NCBI RefSeq assembly: GCF_000971965.1
Contig: NZ_LAQP01000017.1
Span: 1-64,000 of the forward strand
Source of the DNA: Paenibacillus wulumuqiensis
GTDB taxonomy: Bacteria > Bacillota > Bacilli > Paenibacillales > Paenibacillaceae
DNA: 64,000 nt
Direction: 5' to 3'
Shown in pieces: positions 1 to 9,311 of this stretch. Position 1 is the first letter of the stretch. Every line of letters starts with the position of its first letter. The notes beneath the pieces are model-generated. The model was not told the DNA's origin. It did not search any database and was given only the letters and a program-made list of their open reading frames with translations. A program made the translations under genes and the position numbers.

Positions 1-167
1 ACCGTTTCCGGTAGTTATCCCAGTCTGAGGGGCAGGTTGCCTACGTGTTACTCACCCGTCCGCCGCTAAGTCTCAAGGAAGCAAGCTTCCTATCAACTCC
101 GCTCGACTTGCATGTATTAGGCACGCCGCCAGCGTTCGTCCTGAGCCAGGATCAAACTCTCCATAAA
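1..167 (-). rRNA. rrs: 16S ribosomal RNA, 5' end (partial)
   Basis: The reverse complement begins with the universal 16S 5' end (GAGAGTTTGATCCTGGCTCA at 142-161) and continues through the GGCGGCGTGCCTAATACATG block and variable region V1. It then runs off the left edge of the window. The V1 stem-loop (GGAAGCTTGCTTCC) is of Paenibacillus type. The mature 5' end is placed at about 167 by comparison with other Bacillales and is accurate to a few bases. The rRNA operon therefore points leftwards, away from everything else here. Confidence 0.97.
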
Positions 168-312
168 GTGTTTGACTTGCTCATTCGTTGCTGACGAGAA
201 CATTGCTGTTCTCTATATTTGAAGAACCGAAGTTCTTCACTCACTCGTTGTTCAGTTTTCAAAGATCAAATTCTTTTTTTGTTGCCGCTGCGTCTCTCGC
301 AGCAACTCTTAT

Positions 313-341
313 ATCATATCATGTTCCTTTTTATTTAGCAA
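313..341 (-). promoter_or_regulatory. rRNA promoter proximal to 16S
   Basis: On the minus strand TTGCTA (336-341) and TATGAT (313-318) are separated by exactly 17 bases. The initiating region is followed by ATAAGAGTTG, the same sequence that follows the next promoter upstream. Confidence 0.7.
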
Positions 342-441
342 GCACTTTTTTTTCAAGAAGTTTTTCTTGTTTTAGTTACCCGCCAAATGCTATCTCATGA
401 TAGTTTTCTTTTCATCGTCACTCGTTCGCGACAACTCTTAT

Positions 442-470
442 AATGTATCATGCATTCTTTTTTTTGTCAA
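442..470 (-). promoter_or_regulatory. rRNA promoter, middle
   Basis: On the minus strand a perfect TTGACA (465-470) and TACATT (442-447) are separated by 17 bases and followed by ATAAGAGTTG. It is the strongest -35 box of the three tandem rRNA promoters. Confidence 0.75.
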
Positions 471-591
471 CACTTTTTTTCGAAAGATGATTTAAATCAT
501 TTTATAAGATAACTTAAATCATTTTGCTGAAAGTAAGATGCTGACCTTACTCATTGCTGAGTAGTTTATTCCACAAGCGGAACGTTTTATA

Positions 592-620
592 ATTTATCAT
601 ATTTTCCTGAGAGTCGTCAA
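592..620 (-). promoter_or_regulatory. rRNA promoter, distal (weaker match)
   Basis: On the minus strand TTGACG (615-620) and ATAAAT (592-597) are 17 bases apart. The -10 box is poor, but the spacing and the position in the series fit a third tandem promoter. Confidence 0.45.
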
Positions 621-937
621 CTATTTATTTAGCATTTTATTATAGTGCTGTCCAAGCAGTTCTATGACTGCTTGTTTTGTTCATTTTGATGATTTGTTTG
701 TACTGTGGCAAGATTATATTGGACTTTAATTGTTTTAATTTCATACATGATATTATCGTAACATTATAGTGCACTTGCCCTATTTAATGATTTTGTTCAG
801 TCATTTCTTTTTTTGTTATTTTCTTGGGTTGTTTTCTCATTAATTATTTGCGTATTTAGTTATTCTGTCATTAGTTACTCGTATATTGGCTTGGTTATGA
901 GTTGTGCGGGCTATACCGTAACTTTCTGGCCTAGGAA

Positions 938-1816
938 TTAACTGATCCAGTAACGGATTTCTCTTTCGCCGCCAGGTTGGGGTGTCCAGGTTACGGTCTC
1001 GCCGATCAGGGATCGGTATACGAGCTTGCGTACTACTGTGGATAGGGCATTGCCGACATGACTGAGTTCGGGATGCTGGATTAGCTCTTCGATGCTCCAC
1101 GGTTGCTTTCTGCTGCGGAGTACTCGGAACAGCACAGCCGAGCATTCTTGCATTTTGGACATAACGGAGAATTCACAAGCCAGCAGAACCAGCTCCACTC
1201 TCTGGTCCATTGTCTCCATACTGAAGGCCAGCTGCTCATACAGCTTATAGACATCGAGCTTTTGCTTTTGTACCTGTTCCCAGACAGCTGATTCGGGGTA
1301 GATTCCTTTTTCGCATAGTTCGAGCTTCGCCCAATGCTGAAGTGCCTGAAATATACAGTTGTAGGCATCCATTGTCTGCTTGTTCTGCATATGATAACGC
1401 GCTTCCACATACAAAGTGAGGAACAGGCTGAATTCTCTGAAAATACGACGTTCCGCCAGATGACCTGCCATCTCTTTAAGTTGGCTTCTCATCCTCTCTA
1501 CTTCACCATCGGTATCCCAGATAACTTCTCCCTTGATAAACTGCTCGACGATACGTCGCTGCTGGCCGGCAACCGCGTAATTTTCCATCAGTTCGCGATC
1601 TATATAAATGACCTGAATATGGGTATTGGAAATATCCATACGATGTTCTATGATTTCTTCCTCATGATCCTGACGACAGACAACAATGATCAATACTTCA
1701 AAATCATGCAGCAGTGAACCGTTAAATTGACTGCCTTTGCTTTTGCATGCTACCGCTCCGACTACTTTATGGTTATTGAAGCTTTCATTCAGAAACGAAA
1801 GATTGGTTAATTCCAC
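938..1816 (-). CDS. YgxA-like nucleotidyltransferase-like protein
   Basis: This 292-residue protein resembles YgxA of Bacillus subtilis, which also sits beside an rRNA operon. The family pairs an N-terminal nucleotidyltransferase-like fold (here about residues 1-115, mixed alpha/beta) with an all-helical HEPN-like C-terminal half (about 120-290). I see no clear GS/DxD catalytic signature, so enzymatic activity is doubtful. The start is a GTG at 1816, five bases after GGGAGG; an ATG three bases upstream is out of frame and meets a stop at once. Family assignment rests on overall similarity and position; the biological role is unknown. Confidence 0.75.
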   Translation of the reverse strand: MELTNLSFLNESFNNHKVVGAVACKSKGSQFNGSLLHDFEVLIIVVCRQDHEEEIIEHRMDISNTHIQVIYIDRELMENYAVAGQQRRIVEQFIKGEVIWDTDGEVERMRSQLKEMAGHLAERRIFREFSLFLTLYVEARYHMQNKQTMDAYNCIFQALQHWAKLELCEKGIYPESAVWEQVQKQKLDVYKLYEQLAFSMETMDQRVELVLLACEFSVMSKMQECSAVLFRVLRSRKQPWSIEELIQHPELSHVGNALSTVVRKLVYRSLIGETVTWTPQPGGEREIRYWIS

Positions 1817-1936
1817 ATGATCCTCCCTTATCTGCCCGGGGGTTAATATATTTTGGATTCTTTTGACTTAAGGGTTAACTTCTACATTTTGGAATACCTT
1901 TCCTGCCTGGGTGCATTAATTTTTCCTATTCGTCAA

Positions 1937-1974
1937 AAAAAGACCAGATACGCAAAATGCGTATTCGGTCTTTT
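1937..1974 (-). terminator. Rho-independent terminator after the GH18 gene
   Basis: A strong hairpin (AAAGACCGAATACGC/GCGTATCTGGTCTTT) is followed by a T-run on the minus strand. There is also a T-run on the plus strand, so it could work in both directions. Confidence 0.85.
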
Positions 1975-1989
1975 TCTGTGTGCTATTTT

Positions 1990-3696
1990 TTACTTAAACG
2001 TAGATAGGATATCCCAGGCATGTTCATCTCCGAGGCTGCGGGTCCACGAAGCAATTCCTCCCAGCTGGAGTTTACGGGCGAGCTCTACTCTGGCTGCGAG
2101 TGATACTTCATCCTCAATCCAGATTTTGTACGTAGCGCCTTTTTCCTTGTACTCGACATAGTTTTGGCCTGATGCTTGATCCAAACGTGGTTTTAGTTTT
2201 TTCTCGGTCAGCAGTTTGGCAATGCTTTCCATGCCGACTGCTTTGGAAGAGACTTTGGTGGCTCCATTCTCGGATTTCTCGGTCCATATCCGGGTATACA
2301 GGGGAATACCCAGTATCAACTTGTCAGCCGGTACTTCGTCTTCTTCCAAGACACGTCTCATGGCTTTCTCCGTCCAATCCAATGAAGCGACGGAACCTGC
2401 TATTGGGCTGGCTGCCCAGTGTTCATCGTAGGCCATGACCATCATATAATCGAGCGAAGGCGCCAGGGATTCCCGATCCAGGAATTTGGACCAGAGCTCG
2501 CTATTTGATTTGGGTGTCACATCCATCGACAATACCAGGCTATGCCGAGCTGCCAGCGGCTTCAGTTCACGGATAAACTGAGTAACATTGGGACCATCTG
2601 ATGTATGCACACTCTCAAAGTCGATATTGATGCCATCCAACTGGTATACCCGGGCATACTCTATCATTTGTGTAATAATATGCCGCCGGTTCTCGTAACT
2701 GGAGAGGGCTTCTGTCGTGCGGTCTGCATTGAATCCATTACTGAGCAGTGCCCAGACTTCAATTCCGCGATGATGGGCCCAGTTCACGTATTCCATATCT
2801 GCTTTGCTTCGTACATTTCCAGAGCCATCGATAATCTCAAACCAGGTAGGACTTATTACATTCACCCCCGGCAGTTCACCGATGGTATGCGGATCACGCC
2901 GCTTCTCATATATAGCCTCCCAGGTCAGATTAACCTTTTTGCCCTTCCATTCGGTCTGTACACGGTTATCCGGAATGTTGGGAACGGGTATGGTGGCCAA
3001 TTCGCCCATTCGGATTTGGCTGCGCTGCATATAACCGGTGATTCCGTTATCGAGTTGTACCTGTACCCACTCTTCGCCGGTCTGCCATATTCTCAAATGC
3101 GCTCCATCCGGTACATCTGTATATATCGGTGCGTGAAGGCTGGCTTCACTGCGAAGTGGAAGCGTCCTGCTGCTATTTTCCGCGGAGGCAGTGGCATATT
3201 GAATTCGATCTCCTGCACGCATCAGAATCACAGCTCCGGTATCGGGATCTTCATGTACATCGATATGATAGATCTGCTTGAGCGGAGCAAGGGGAATATA
3301 CAGCACATCCTGCTGCTCGGGAGCGACACGAAGCTGGAGCGGCTTCATATTAAGCTCTGCGGCGGTACTGCCCTGCTGGAGATGCATAATATTATTGCTG
3401 GATGTCAAAATAATCGACCGGGTAGCTTGTTCATACCGAATATTGGGATCTACCTCTTGCTGAAGTACGGGTAAAGGAAGCTGCAGCGAATCTCCTGTTC
3501 CCTGCGCCGAATAACTCATCAGCTCGCCTTTGACAAAGATTGGCTTATCGATTCCTTTCCAATCCGGATCTTCATGAAACGGGTTCGGAATAAAAATATA
3601 AATAGCTGCTGTTACTGCTATAAGGAGTATCCATACGATCCACCAACGTCTGACTCTACGACTTCTGTTCGCACGTGCTCGCTTCTGTCTGCTCAA
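1990..3696 (-). CDS. Membrane-anchored GH18 glycosyl hydrolase with SH3-like region
   Basis: The protein (568 aa from this start) has a short basic N-terminus and one membrane segment (WWIVWILLIAVTAAIYIFI), so it is probably anchored outside the cell. A copper-amine-oxidase-N-like region and an SH3b-type segment (TLPLRSEASLHAPIYTDVPD) follow, then a C-terminal glycoside hydrolase family 18 barrel. The family signature DGINIDFE ends in the predicted catalytic Glu361, and MVMAYDEHW is also typical. Related Bacillales proteins act on spore or cell-wall peptidoglycan. I chose the TTG at 3696 because AGGAGG lies five bases upstream; the longer reading would start inside the perR terminator. Confidence 0.88.
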   Translation of the reverse strand: MSRQKRARANRSRRVRRWWIVWILLIAVTAAIYIFIPNPFHEDPDWKGIDKPIFVKGELMSYSAQGTGDSLQLPLPVLQQEVDPNIRYEQATRSIILTSSNNIMHLQQGSTAAELNMKPLQLRVAPEQQDVLYIPLAPLKQIYHIDVHEDPDTGAVILMRAGDRIQYATASAENSSRTLPLRSEASLHAPIYTDVPDGAHLRIWQTGEEWVQVQLDNGITGYMQRSQIRMGELATIPVPNIPDNRVQTEWKGKKVNLTWEAIYEKRRDPHTIGELPGVNVISPTWFEIIDGSGNVRSKADMEYVNWAHHRGIEVWALLSNGFNADRTTEALSSYENRRHIITQMIEYARVYQLDGINIDFESVHTSDGPNVTQFIRELKPLAARHSLVLSMDVTPKSNSELWSKFLDRESLAPSLDYMMVMAYDEHWAASPIAGSVASLDWTEKAMRRVLEEDEVPADKLILGIPLYTRIWTEKSENGATKVSSKAVGMESIAKLLTEKKLKPRLDQASGQNYVEYKEKGATYKIWIEDEVSLAARVELARKLQLGGIASWTRSLGDEHAWDILSTFK

Positions 3697-3734
3697 TACA
3701 GCCTCCTGTATGTAGTTGTGTCGTCTGATTCTAA

Positions 3735-3772
3735 TAAAAAAGCAGCACAGGATATCCTGATCCCGTGCTGCT
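3735..3772 (-). terminator. Terminator of perR
   Basis: On the minus strand the stem AGCAGCACGGGAT/ATCCTGTGCTGCT is followed by TTTTTTATT. It lies directly after perR and ahead of the next gene. Confidence 0.85.
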
Positions 3773-3782
3773 GGAATTAACC

Positions 3783-4211
3783 TTACTTTAGATCTCTGCA
3801 ATCGGTGCAAATTCCATACAATTCCATCCGGTGACCGGAAATCTGAAAGCCTGTATGCTGTTCTGCCTGATTTTCTACTTCCCGAAGTGAAGGGTAATTA
3901 AAATCTTCAATTTTGCCGCATTGCTCACAAATAATATGATAATGCTCGGTTACGTTCGCGTCAAAACGGCTGGAACTATCTCCATATGTCAGTTCACGAA
4001 CCATGCCTGCTTCAATAAACATTTTCAAATTATTATACACCGTCGCAACACTCATGCTGGGAAACCGCGGTTCCAGTGAACGGTAAATCTCATCAGCGGT
4101 CGGGTGCTCCATGGACTCTAGCAAATAGGCGAGTATGGCATGACGCTGTGGTGTAATCCGTACTCCACTGGTCTTTAGCTGCTCGAGTGCATGTTGAACA
4201 CGTGTTGTCAT
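3783..4211 (-). CDS. perR: Peroxide-responsive repressor PerR (Fur family)
   Basis: This 142-residue Fur-family regulator has an N-terminal winged helix ([14 protein letters not shown]...[12 protein letters not shown]) and a C-terminal metal-binding dimerization domain. The stretch [19 protein letters not shown] contains the Asp and His ligands of the regulatory metal site. The two CxxC pairs (CEQC and CTDC) form the structural zinc site. PerR senses peroxide by metal-catalysed oxidation of histidines and represses oxidative-stress genes. The length and CxxC spacing fit PerR better than Fur or Zur, but the three can be confused. The ATG at 4211 has AAGGCGG eight bases upstream; a GTG nine bases earlier has no spacer. 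Confidence 0.88.
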   Translation of the reverse strand: MTTRVQHALEQLKTSGVRITPQRHAILAYLLESMEHPTADEIYRSLEPRFPSMSVATVYNNLKMFIEAGMVRELTYGDSSSRFDANVTEHYHIICEQCGKIEDFNYPSLREVENQAEQHTGFQISGHRMELYGICTDCRDLK

Positions 4212-4303
4212 CTGGTCCACCGCCTTGTTGAACTACGCAAATTAAATTCCTGTCTGACTGTCATCCATCAATACGAACTTGCAGGTCAGCTATTGCCCTT
4301 CAC

Positions 4304-4333
4304 ATTGTAAAGGTTGCCGAAGAAGCTTGTCAA
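4304..4333 (-). promoter_or_regulatory. Promoter of perR (SigA type)
   Basis: A perfect TTGACA (4328-4333) and TACAAT (4304-4309) lie 18 bases apart on the minus strand upstream of perR. I do not see a convincing PerR box beside them. Confidence 0.65.
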
Positions 4334-4394
4334 CGCTGCTCAAAGCAATCTATTCAAGGCAAATCTTGAACAGAAAAGTACGGAAAACAATGGA

Positions 4395-5858
4395 TTACGG
4401 TGATTCCGATTCTGCAGGCGAGTTGACGGATGATGGGTCTGAATCGGCCGGTGAATCCGCTGATGGAGAAAGTACCGAATCGGCCGCTCTCCTTGCATCG
4501 TTATTTTCTGACGAGGTACCGGTATTGTCTGGCGATGTGCTGTCAGCATCTCCATTACCGGAAGAAGGAGCAATTTGCTGCTGGTCGTTATCTTTGATAA
4601 TGGAGTCTGTATTGTGCAGCACATTCAGATCGCCATTGCCATCTACGCGAACCCTATGATCATCGGTGCCGAATGTTCCGCTGATCGTTTTGTTTTTCAC
4701 TTCCAATGGCAGATCGGTTCTGATCGTACCATAGCTGTTGGAGCCGGCAATTTCGTAGTTGCCGGTAGCCGGCAGATACAAATTGATGACACCTACTGCA
4801 CTATAGACAGACCAGTCCCCTCCTATGCTGATGGACCGAAGTTCAATATTTCCATTTAACGTCTCTGCCCGTGTCTCAAAATTGGCTTCATCAACAAAAA
4901 TATTACCGTTGCGGGTATTTACATCAATATCGCCCAGTCCTCCGGTAAGTGAGATATCGCCTACCTGGGTATACAGTCGGGCGGCTCCACTAATATCATT
5001 AGCCCGGAACGTCCCTTGGTTGGTGTCTGCATTGACATTTCCAAGTATCGATGTAATCTCCATATTGCCATTGGTCGTCTGCGCTTTGACATCACCCAGC
5101 AGATCGCGCAGTACGAGACCGCCATTGCCACTGCGAACCGAAATGCTGCGCAGTGCTTCAATATTGCTCATCGTAATCTTGCCATTGGTCGTCTGTACAT
5201 TGATATCAAAATGACGGCTGGCCGGCACGGTAATCTCCATATTTACCCGCGGCTGGCGATTACTCGACTCCCCATAAGAAAGTGTCTCCGGGCGAATATC
5301 AATCTCACGGCCTTCGGTAGCATTGATTTTGGTAGACAGGGCAATGCTCTTGGCCTCTTCCCGCTCCACCTCATCGACCCATACGACCGGACGTATCTGA
5401 ATCTGATCGACATTACCCGAATGAATAATCAGATCGCCGTTAATGCCTTCCACATTCAGTTCATCGGTCTCTTCCGTGATCGGAACAGTGACATTGTCCA
5501 GCTCGGTACGCGTTCCCGAAGCTTCATTGAATTCTGCTGAAGCTGCTGTCAGATCAAGACTGACCCGGCTCCATAAATACAAATACTGATTCTGCTCGGT
5601 AACCAGGAAAATGGATACTGCTGCCAGCAGAGCAATCAGCATGCCTCTGATATCCATCCGCAGCCTGAACCGTCTCCGGCGGGATAATATATAAAAAATA
5701 ATGTATTCCACTCCCCAGACGATAAGGATGACCGGCCACCATTTCAGCAGCCATAACAGCTGTCCACCATTGGTCCACTGATCAAAGAATACCAGAATGC
5801 CGACTGCGATCCAGAGCAGGGAGGCGGTAATTCTGCCAACTCTAATTTTTGTGGGCAT
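4395..5858 (-). CDS. DUF4097 beta-helix envelope protein with LiaI/LiaF-like membrane N-terminus
   Basis: The protein has 487 residues. Three hydrophobic segments lie within about residues 10-100 (TASLLWIAVGILVFF, WPVILIVWGVEYIIFYIL, LIALLAAVSIFLV), resembling the membrane part of LiaI/LiaF cell-envelope stress proteins. A long region of short repeats follows (INGDLIIHSG, TTNGKITMS, SGNGGLVLRD, TTNGNMEIT, NTRNGNIFVD, TLNGNIELRS), the pattern of the DUF4097 right-handed beta-helix. The last 60 residues are Ser/Asp/Pro rich and look unstructured. Its start overlaps the upstream gene by 17 bases, so the two are probably co-translated. A role in envelope-stress sensing is inference. Confidence 0.8.
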   Translation of the reverse strand: MPTKIRVGRITASLLWIAVGILVFFDQWTNGGQLLWLLKWWPVILIVWGVEYIIFYILSRRRRFRLRMDIRGMLIALLAAVSIFLVTEQNQYLYLWSRVSLDLTAASAEFNEASGTRTELDNVTVPITEETDELNVEGINGDLIIHSGNVDQIQIRPVVWVDEVEREEAKSIALSTKINATEGREIDIRPETLSYGESSNRQPRVNMEITVPASRHFDINVQTTNGKITMSNIEALRSISVRSGNGGLVLRDLLGDVKAQTTNGNMEITSILGNVNADTNQGTFRANDISGAARLYTQVGDISLTGGLGDIDVNTRNGNIFVDEANFETRAETLNGNIELRSISIGGDWSVYSAVGVINLYLPATGNYEIAGSNSYGTIRTDLPLEVKNKTISGTFGTDDHRVRVDGNGDLNVLHNTDSIIKDNDQQQIAPSSGNGDADSTSPDNTGTSSENNDARRAADSVLSPSADSPADSDPSSVNSPAESESP

Positions 5859-6411
5859 GAATCACACCTCCTGTATTGTCCTGTGCTCCCTTATGCAGAG
5901 CTCGGTAGATACGCAGTCCCTGGAAAACCAGCAGCAGTACGCCAATAAGCAGACATACGAATGCGGTCAGATAGCCTCCCCAGAAACTGACAATATTGCG
6001 CAGCCAGTAAGGACGAAGCAGCAGGATACAGATCATCGCTCCCTCCAGGATAAGCAGCAGTCCAAAACTGATACCGCGCAGACCGGCGTACGGCCGGTTT
6101 TTCTTTTTGAAAGGAACAAAGGCACGTATATGCTCATTGATCCAATCGGTGGATTGCAGTACATCATATACGTTATAAAAGTAAATGACCGGTACCAGCA
6201 GGGCCAGCAAACCCAGGAACGGCAGGTTAATCTGAATACCCTGTGAGGTGAAATAAAAGAGTGCTGTAATATCCAGCAGCAGCAAAGCGATAAACTGAAT
6301 GCCTTTCTGTGCCAGTCCAAGATAAATGTGACCAAAACCCGGTAAAATCGCTGCAAGCAGCACGGCAATAAATTTGCGCTTAAGCGGGAGTCTGGACGGG
6401 GAGTTCGCCAT
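5842..6411 (-). CDS. Multi-pass membrane protein
   Basis: A 189-residue polytopic membrane protein with about five hydrophobic segments. The N-terminal KRKFIAVLLAAILPGFGHIYLG resembles small TM2/DUF5683-type membrane proteins, whose function is unknown. The ATG at 6411 is preceded by GAAGGAGGAATCAAC. The gene end contains the ribosome-binding site and start of the DUF4097 gene (17-base overlap), so the two proteins are probably made together and may interact. Confidence 0.75.
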   Translation of the reverse strand: MANSPSRLPLKRKFIAVLLAAILPGFGHIYLGLAQKGIQFIALLLLDITALFYFTSQGIQINLPFLGLLALLVPVIYFYNVYDVLQSTDWINEHIRAFVPFKKKNRPYAGLRGISFGLLLILEGAMICILLLRPYWLRNIVSFWGGYLTAFVCLLIGVLLLVFQGLRIYRALHKGAQDNTGGVIHAHKN

Positions 6412-6500
6412 GTTGATTCCTCCTTCCATACCGCTGACAGCAGGTATGTTCGATGATTTCTGCAAATCGGCTGCCAGCCGATCAACAAGTGGTCCAATTT

Positions 6501-7208
6501 TTACTCGATGGAGACTGCAGTGACTCCCTCGATTTTTTGCATACGGCTGATCATATCCATCGGGTTGTACTCATGATGAATCTCCACATTCATCCGCAGC
6601 TCGGTAAGCAATGTTTCCGAGGACAGGGTATGACCGCTGCGTTCTTTAAGAAAGGTGATTCTCTTGATCGTAATATTCTCGGCGTACAAAAATTTGGATA
6701 CCCGGTCAAGTGTCAGTACACCTGATATGCCTTCAATGGTAATGGAATGCGCTTTGCTGCGGCGAATATAGCGCTGCTCGACAATATTCAGCACCCACAG
6801 ATTCAGCAGCACCAGCAGCGTGGATACAAACGCGGCAAAGTAAAACCCTGCCCCAATTGCCAATCCGATCGCTGCCACCACCCAGAGTGAAGCCGCAGTC
6901 GTCAGACCGGTAATCGCCTTGCCGGTAAACAGAATGGTTCCTGCGCCGAGAAACCCGATTCCGGAAATGACCGCCGTCGCCAAACGCGCCGGGTCGATAC
7001 GCACATTGGTCTCATGGATAAAATCGGCAAATCCGTATACGGACAGCATCATAATCAGCGCAGAACCGACACAAACCAGTATATGGGTGCGCAGGCCGGC
7101 CGCATGACTGGAACGCTCCCGTTCCCAGCCGATCAGTCCGCCCATCAGCATCGCAGCCAGCAGGCGGAACAGAATACTCAGGTTATCAATGAACCAGGGA
7201 TTGGCCAT
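6501..7208 (-). CDS. MgtC/SapB family membrane protein
   Basis: This 235-residue protein has the MgtC/SapB N-terminal membrane domain (RLLAAMLMGGLIGWERERSSHAAGLRTHILVCVGSALIMM). The motif GWERE...AAGLRTH is diagnostic, and four to five transmembrane helices precede a soluble C-terminal domain (about 150-235) that looks ACT-like. MgtC proteins are linked to growth at low magnesium, survival in hosts and modulation of ATP synthase. The specific role here cannot be read from sequence. AGGAGGTG lies 11 bases before the ATG. Confidence 0.88.
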   Translation of the reverse strand: MANPWFIDNLSILFRLLAAMLMGGLIGWERERSSHAAGLRTHILVCVGSALIMMLSVYGFADFIHETNVRIDPARLATAVISGIGFLGAGTILFTGKAITGLTTAASLWVVAAIGLAIGAGFYFAAFVSTLLVLLNLWVLNIVEQRYIRRSKAHSITIEGISGVLTLDRVSKFLYAENITIKRITFLKERSGHTLSSETLLTELRMNVEIHHEYNPMDMISRMQKIEGVTAVSIE

Positions 7209-7228
7209 ACTTGTAATTACACCTCCTG

Positions 7229-7702
7229 TTAATTCGTGATGTCGGGATTATGACGATGAAAAGTCGTCAGTTCCACACCAGGCGCTACTTCAAAAGACTC
7301 GATCGGCTGAAATCCATGCTTGCGATACAGACCGACCGCCGGCTCATTCTTTGTACCTGTAGATACAATATAAAGCGGTACCTGCGGATACTGTTCAAAC
7401 ACATAAGACAGCAGCTGACTGGCGATGCCACGCCCGGAAGCTGCCGGATGCACCATCATCCGCGAAACAGTCAATGTATCCGGCTTCTCCTCCTCTACAG
7501 CCACTACGCCCTGAATTTCTTCCTCCTCATTAAAGTACCCATAAAACGTCTCACCGCAGCGGCGAATACTCTCTACAGTATCCATAAGCGGCGGAAGTTC
7601 CTTGACTCCAATCAACTGAGCTTCCATTCGGTAGGCAATATGCTGCAGCGCCCAGATCTGTCTTACAATATCATCATCTTCCAGTGAGCATTGGCGTATC
7701 AT
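7229..7702 (-). CDS. GNAT family N-acetyltransferase
   Basis: A 157-residue GNAT-fold protein. The acetyl-CoA binding motif A is visible as VSRMMVHPAASGRGIASQLLSYVFEQ (V/I-x-x-x-x-Q/R-G-x-G/A pattern), followed by a YRKHGF motif near the C-terminus. It transfers an acetyl group from acetyl-CoA to an unknown acceptor. It ends 20 bases before mgtC-like gene 6501-7208 begins and is probably co-transcribed with it. Confidence 0.85.
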   Translation of the reverse strand: MIRQCSLEDDDIVRQIWALQHIAYRMEAQLIGVKELPPLMDTVESIRRCGETFYGYFNEEEEIQGVVAVEEEKPDTLTVSRMMVHPAASGRGIASQLLSYVFEQYPQVPLYIVSTGTKNEPAVGLYRKHGFQPIESFEVAPGVELTTFHRHNPDITN

Positions 7703-7764
7703 GGTTGGCGGCTCCTCTACAGTCAGCGACAGCCTGATGGCAGATCGGATAGACTATGGTTATT

Positions 7765-7797
7765 TTAAAAAGGACATGCCCCGATTGGCATGTCCTC
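7765..7797 (-). terminator. Terminator of the gatCAB operon
   Basis: On the minus strand AGGACATGCC-AATCGGG-GCATGTCCT is followed by TTTTTAAAATAA, directly after gatB. Confidence 0.85.
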
Positions 7798-7843
7798 TAA
7801 GTGATCTGTATGTCGTGAATTCCTGTTAAATTATACGCTGTAT

Positions 7844-9283
7844 TTAGCGGGGCAGCAATTCGGCCAGCAACTGGTTAACCATGCCTGGGTTGGCTTTGCC
7901 TTTGCTCTGCTTCATGACCTGCCCGACCAGGAACCCGATCGCTTTATCTTTGCCTGCCTGATAATCGGCAACGGACTGCGGATTGGCAGCGATCACTTCC
8001 TGCACGATCGCTTTGATCGCACCTTCGTCACTGATCTGGGTCAGACCCTGTTCTTCAACAACCTGCTGTGGGCTTTTGCCGGACTGCAGCATTTCCTTGA
8101 ATACGGTTTTGGCGATTTTGTTGCTGATCGTTCCTTTTTCAATCAGGCCGATCATCTCGCCAAGTGCCTGACCGGTCAGCGGAACGGCAGAAGCTTCGAG
8201 ATTGTTGGCGTTCAGATAACCGAGCAGTTCACCCTGAATCCAGTTGGCTGCAGACTTGGCATCGCCGGTGTAGTTCAGACTCTCTTCAAACAGATCGGCC
8301 AGCGGTTTGGACGATGTAATAACTGCTGCATCATAGGCAGCCAGTCCGTACTCGGCCGTATAGCGTGCCTGGCGTGCATCCGGCAGCTCCGGAATCGATG
8401 CAAGCACCCGGTCTTTCCACTGCTGATCGATATGAAGGGTAACCAGATCCGGGTCCGGGAAATAACGATAATCATGCGACTCTTCCTTGCCGCGCATAGA
8501 AATCGTTTTGCCAAGCGTTTCGTCCCAGCGGCGGGTCTCCTGGACGACTTTTTCCCCGTCATCCAGAATCTGTGCCTGACGTAGCTCTTCATACTCCAGA
8601 CCACGTTGTACGCCGCGGAAAGAGTTCATGTTTTTCAGTTCGGCGCGTGTGCCCAGTTCGGCCTGTCCAACAGGGCGCAGACTGATATTGGCATCACAGC
8701 GCAGCGATCCTTCTTCCATTTTCACATCCGATACATCACAGTACTGCATGATGGCACGCAATTTCTCCAGATAGGCGCGGGCTTCTTCCGGGGAAGAAAT
8801 CTCTGGCTCCGAAACGATCTCGATCAGCGGTGTACCGACACGGTTAAAGTCAACGAGTGAGTCATAACCGCCCGAAGTATGGGTCAGCTTGCCCGCATCT
8901 TCTTCCAGATGCAGACGGGTAATGCCAATGCGCTTGGTCTCGCCATTCACTTCGATATCGATCCATCCGTGTTCACCGATCGGCTGATCAAATTGGGAAA
9001 TCTGATACGCCTTGGGCGAATCCGGATAAAAGTAGTTTTTGCGGTCAAACTTGCTCACGTCGGCAACCTGGCAGTTCAGTGCCATTGCTGCTTTCATCGC
9101 ATATTCCACAGCCTGACGGTTTAGTACCGGCAGTACGCCCGGATGACCGAGGCAGACTGGGCAGGTATGGGTATTGGGTGGTGCTCCAAATGCGGTGGAG
9201 CAGCCGCAAAAGATTTTCGATTGGGTATGAAGTTCAACGTGAACTTCCAGTCCGACGACTGTTTCATATCTGGCTGTAGACAT
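7844..9283 (-). CDS. gatB: Asp-tRNA(Asn)/Glu-tRNA(Gln) amidotransferase subunit B
   Basis: GatB (479 aa) is the kinase and tRNA-binding subunit of GatCAB, which converts Glu-tRNA(Gln) and Asp-tRNA(Asn) to Gln-tRNA and Asn-tRNA. The N-terminal core has the family hallmarks [39 protein letters not shown] and [22 protein letters not shown]. The C-terminal YqeY-like tail domain covers about residues 330-479 and includes the [12 protein letters not shown] ending. Length is standard. GAAGGAGGAATCTACCG precedes the ATG. It is last in gatC-gatA-gatB. Confidence 0.97.
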   Translation of the reverse strand: MSTARYETVVGLEVHVELHTQSKIFCGCSTAFGAPPNTHTCPVCLGHPGVLPVLNRQAVEYAMKAAMALNCQVADVSKFDRKNYFYPDSPKAYQISQFDQPIGEHGWIDIEVNGETKRIGITRLHLEEDAGKLTHTSGGYDSLVDFNRVGTPLIEIVSEPEISSPEEARAYLEKLRAIMQYCDVSDVKMEEGSLRCDANISLRPVGQAELGTRAELKNMNSFRGVQRGLEYEELRQAQILDDGEKVVQETRRWDETLGKTISMRGKEESHDYRYFPDPDLVTLHIDQQWKDRVLASIPELPDARQARYTAEYGLAAYDAAVITSSKPLADLFEESLNYTGDAKSAANWIQGELLGYLNANNLEASAVPLTGQALGEMIGLIEKGTISNKIAKTVFKEMLQSGKSPQQVVEEQGLTQISDEGAIKAIVQEVIAANPQSVADYQAGKDKAIGFLVGQVMKQSKGKANPGMVNQLLAELLPR

Positions 9284-9311
9284 CGGTAGATTCCTCCTTC
9301 TTCACATGGTT

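Larger units (their letters stand above)
168..840 (-). promoter_or_regulatory. rRNA operon leader and promoter region
   Basis: This AT-rich non-coding stretch lies upstream of the 16S gene. On the minus strand it holds three tandem promoter-like elements and a leader with a boxA-like antitermination motif (TTTGATCTTTGAAAACTGAA, 251-270). A perfect 7-bp hairpin with a UUCG tetraloop follows at 221-238 (GAAGAAC-TTCG-GTTCTTC), then a second hairpin at 196-213 (GAGAAC/GTTCTC). The layout is the usual one for strongly expressed Bacillales rRNA operons, with antitermination signals between the promoters and mature 16S. The part from about 625 to 840 shows nothing I can name. Confidence 0.75.

Noticed and set aside
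188-400. Plus-strand frame in the rRNA leader
   Set aside because: It is antisense to the rRNA promoters and leader and made of low-complexity Phe/Ser residues.
4220-4300. PerR box for perR autoregulation
   Set aside because: No good match to TTATAATNATTATAA was found around the perR promoter.
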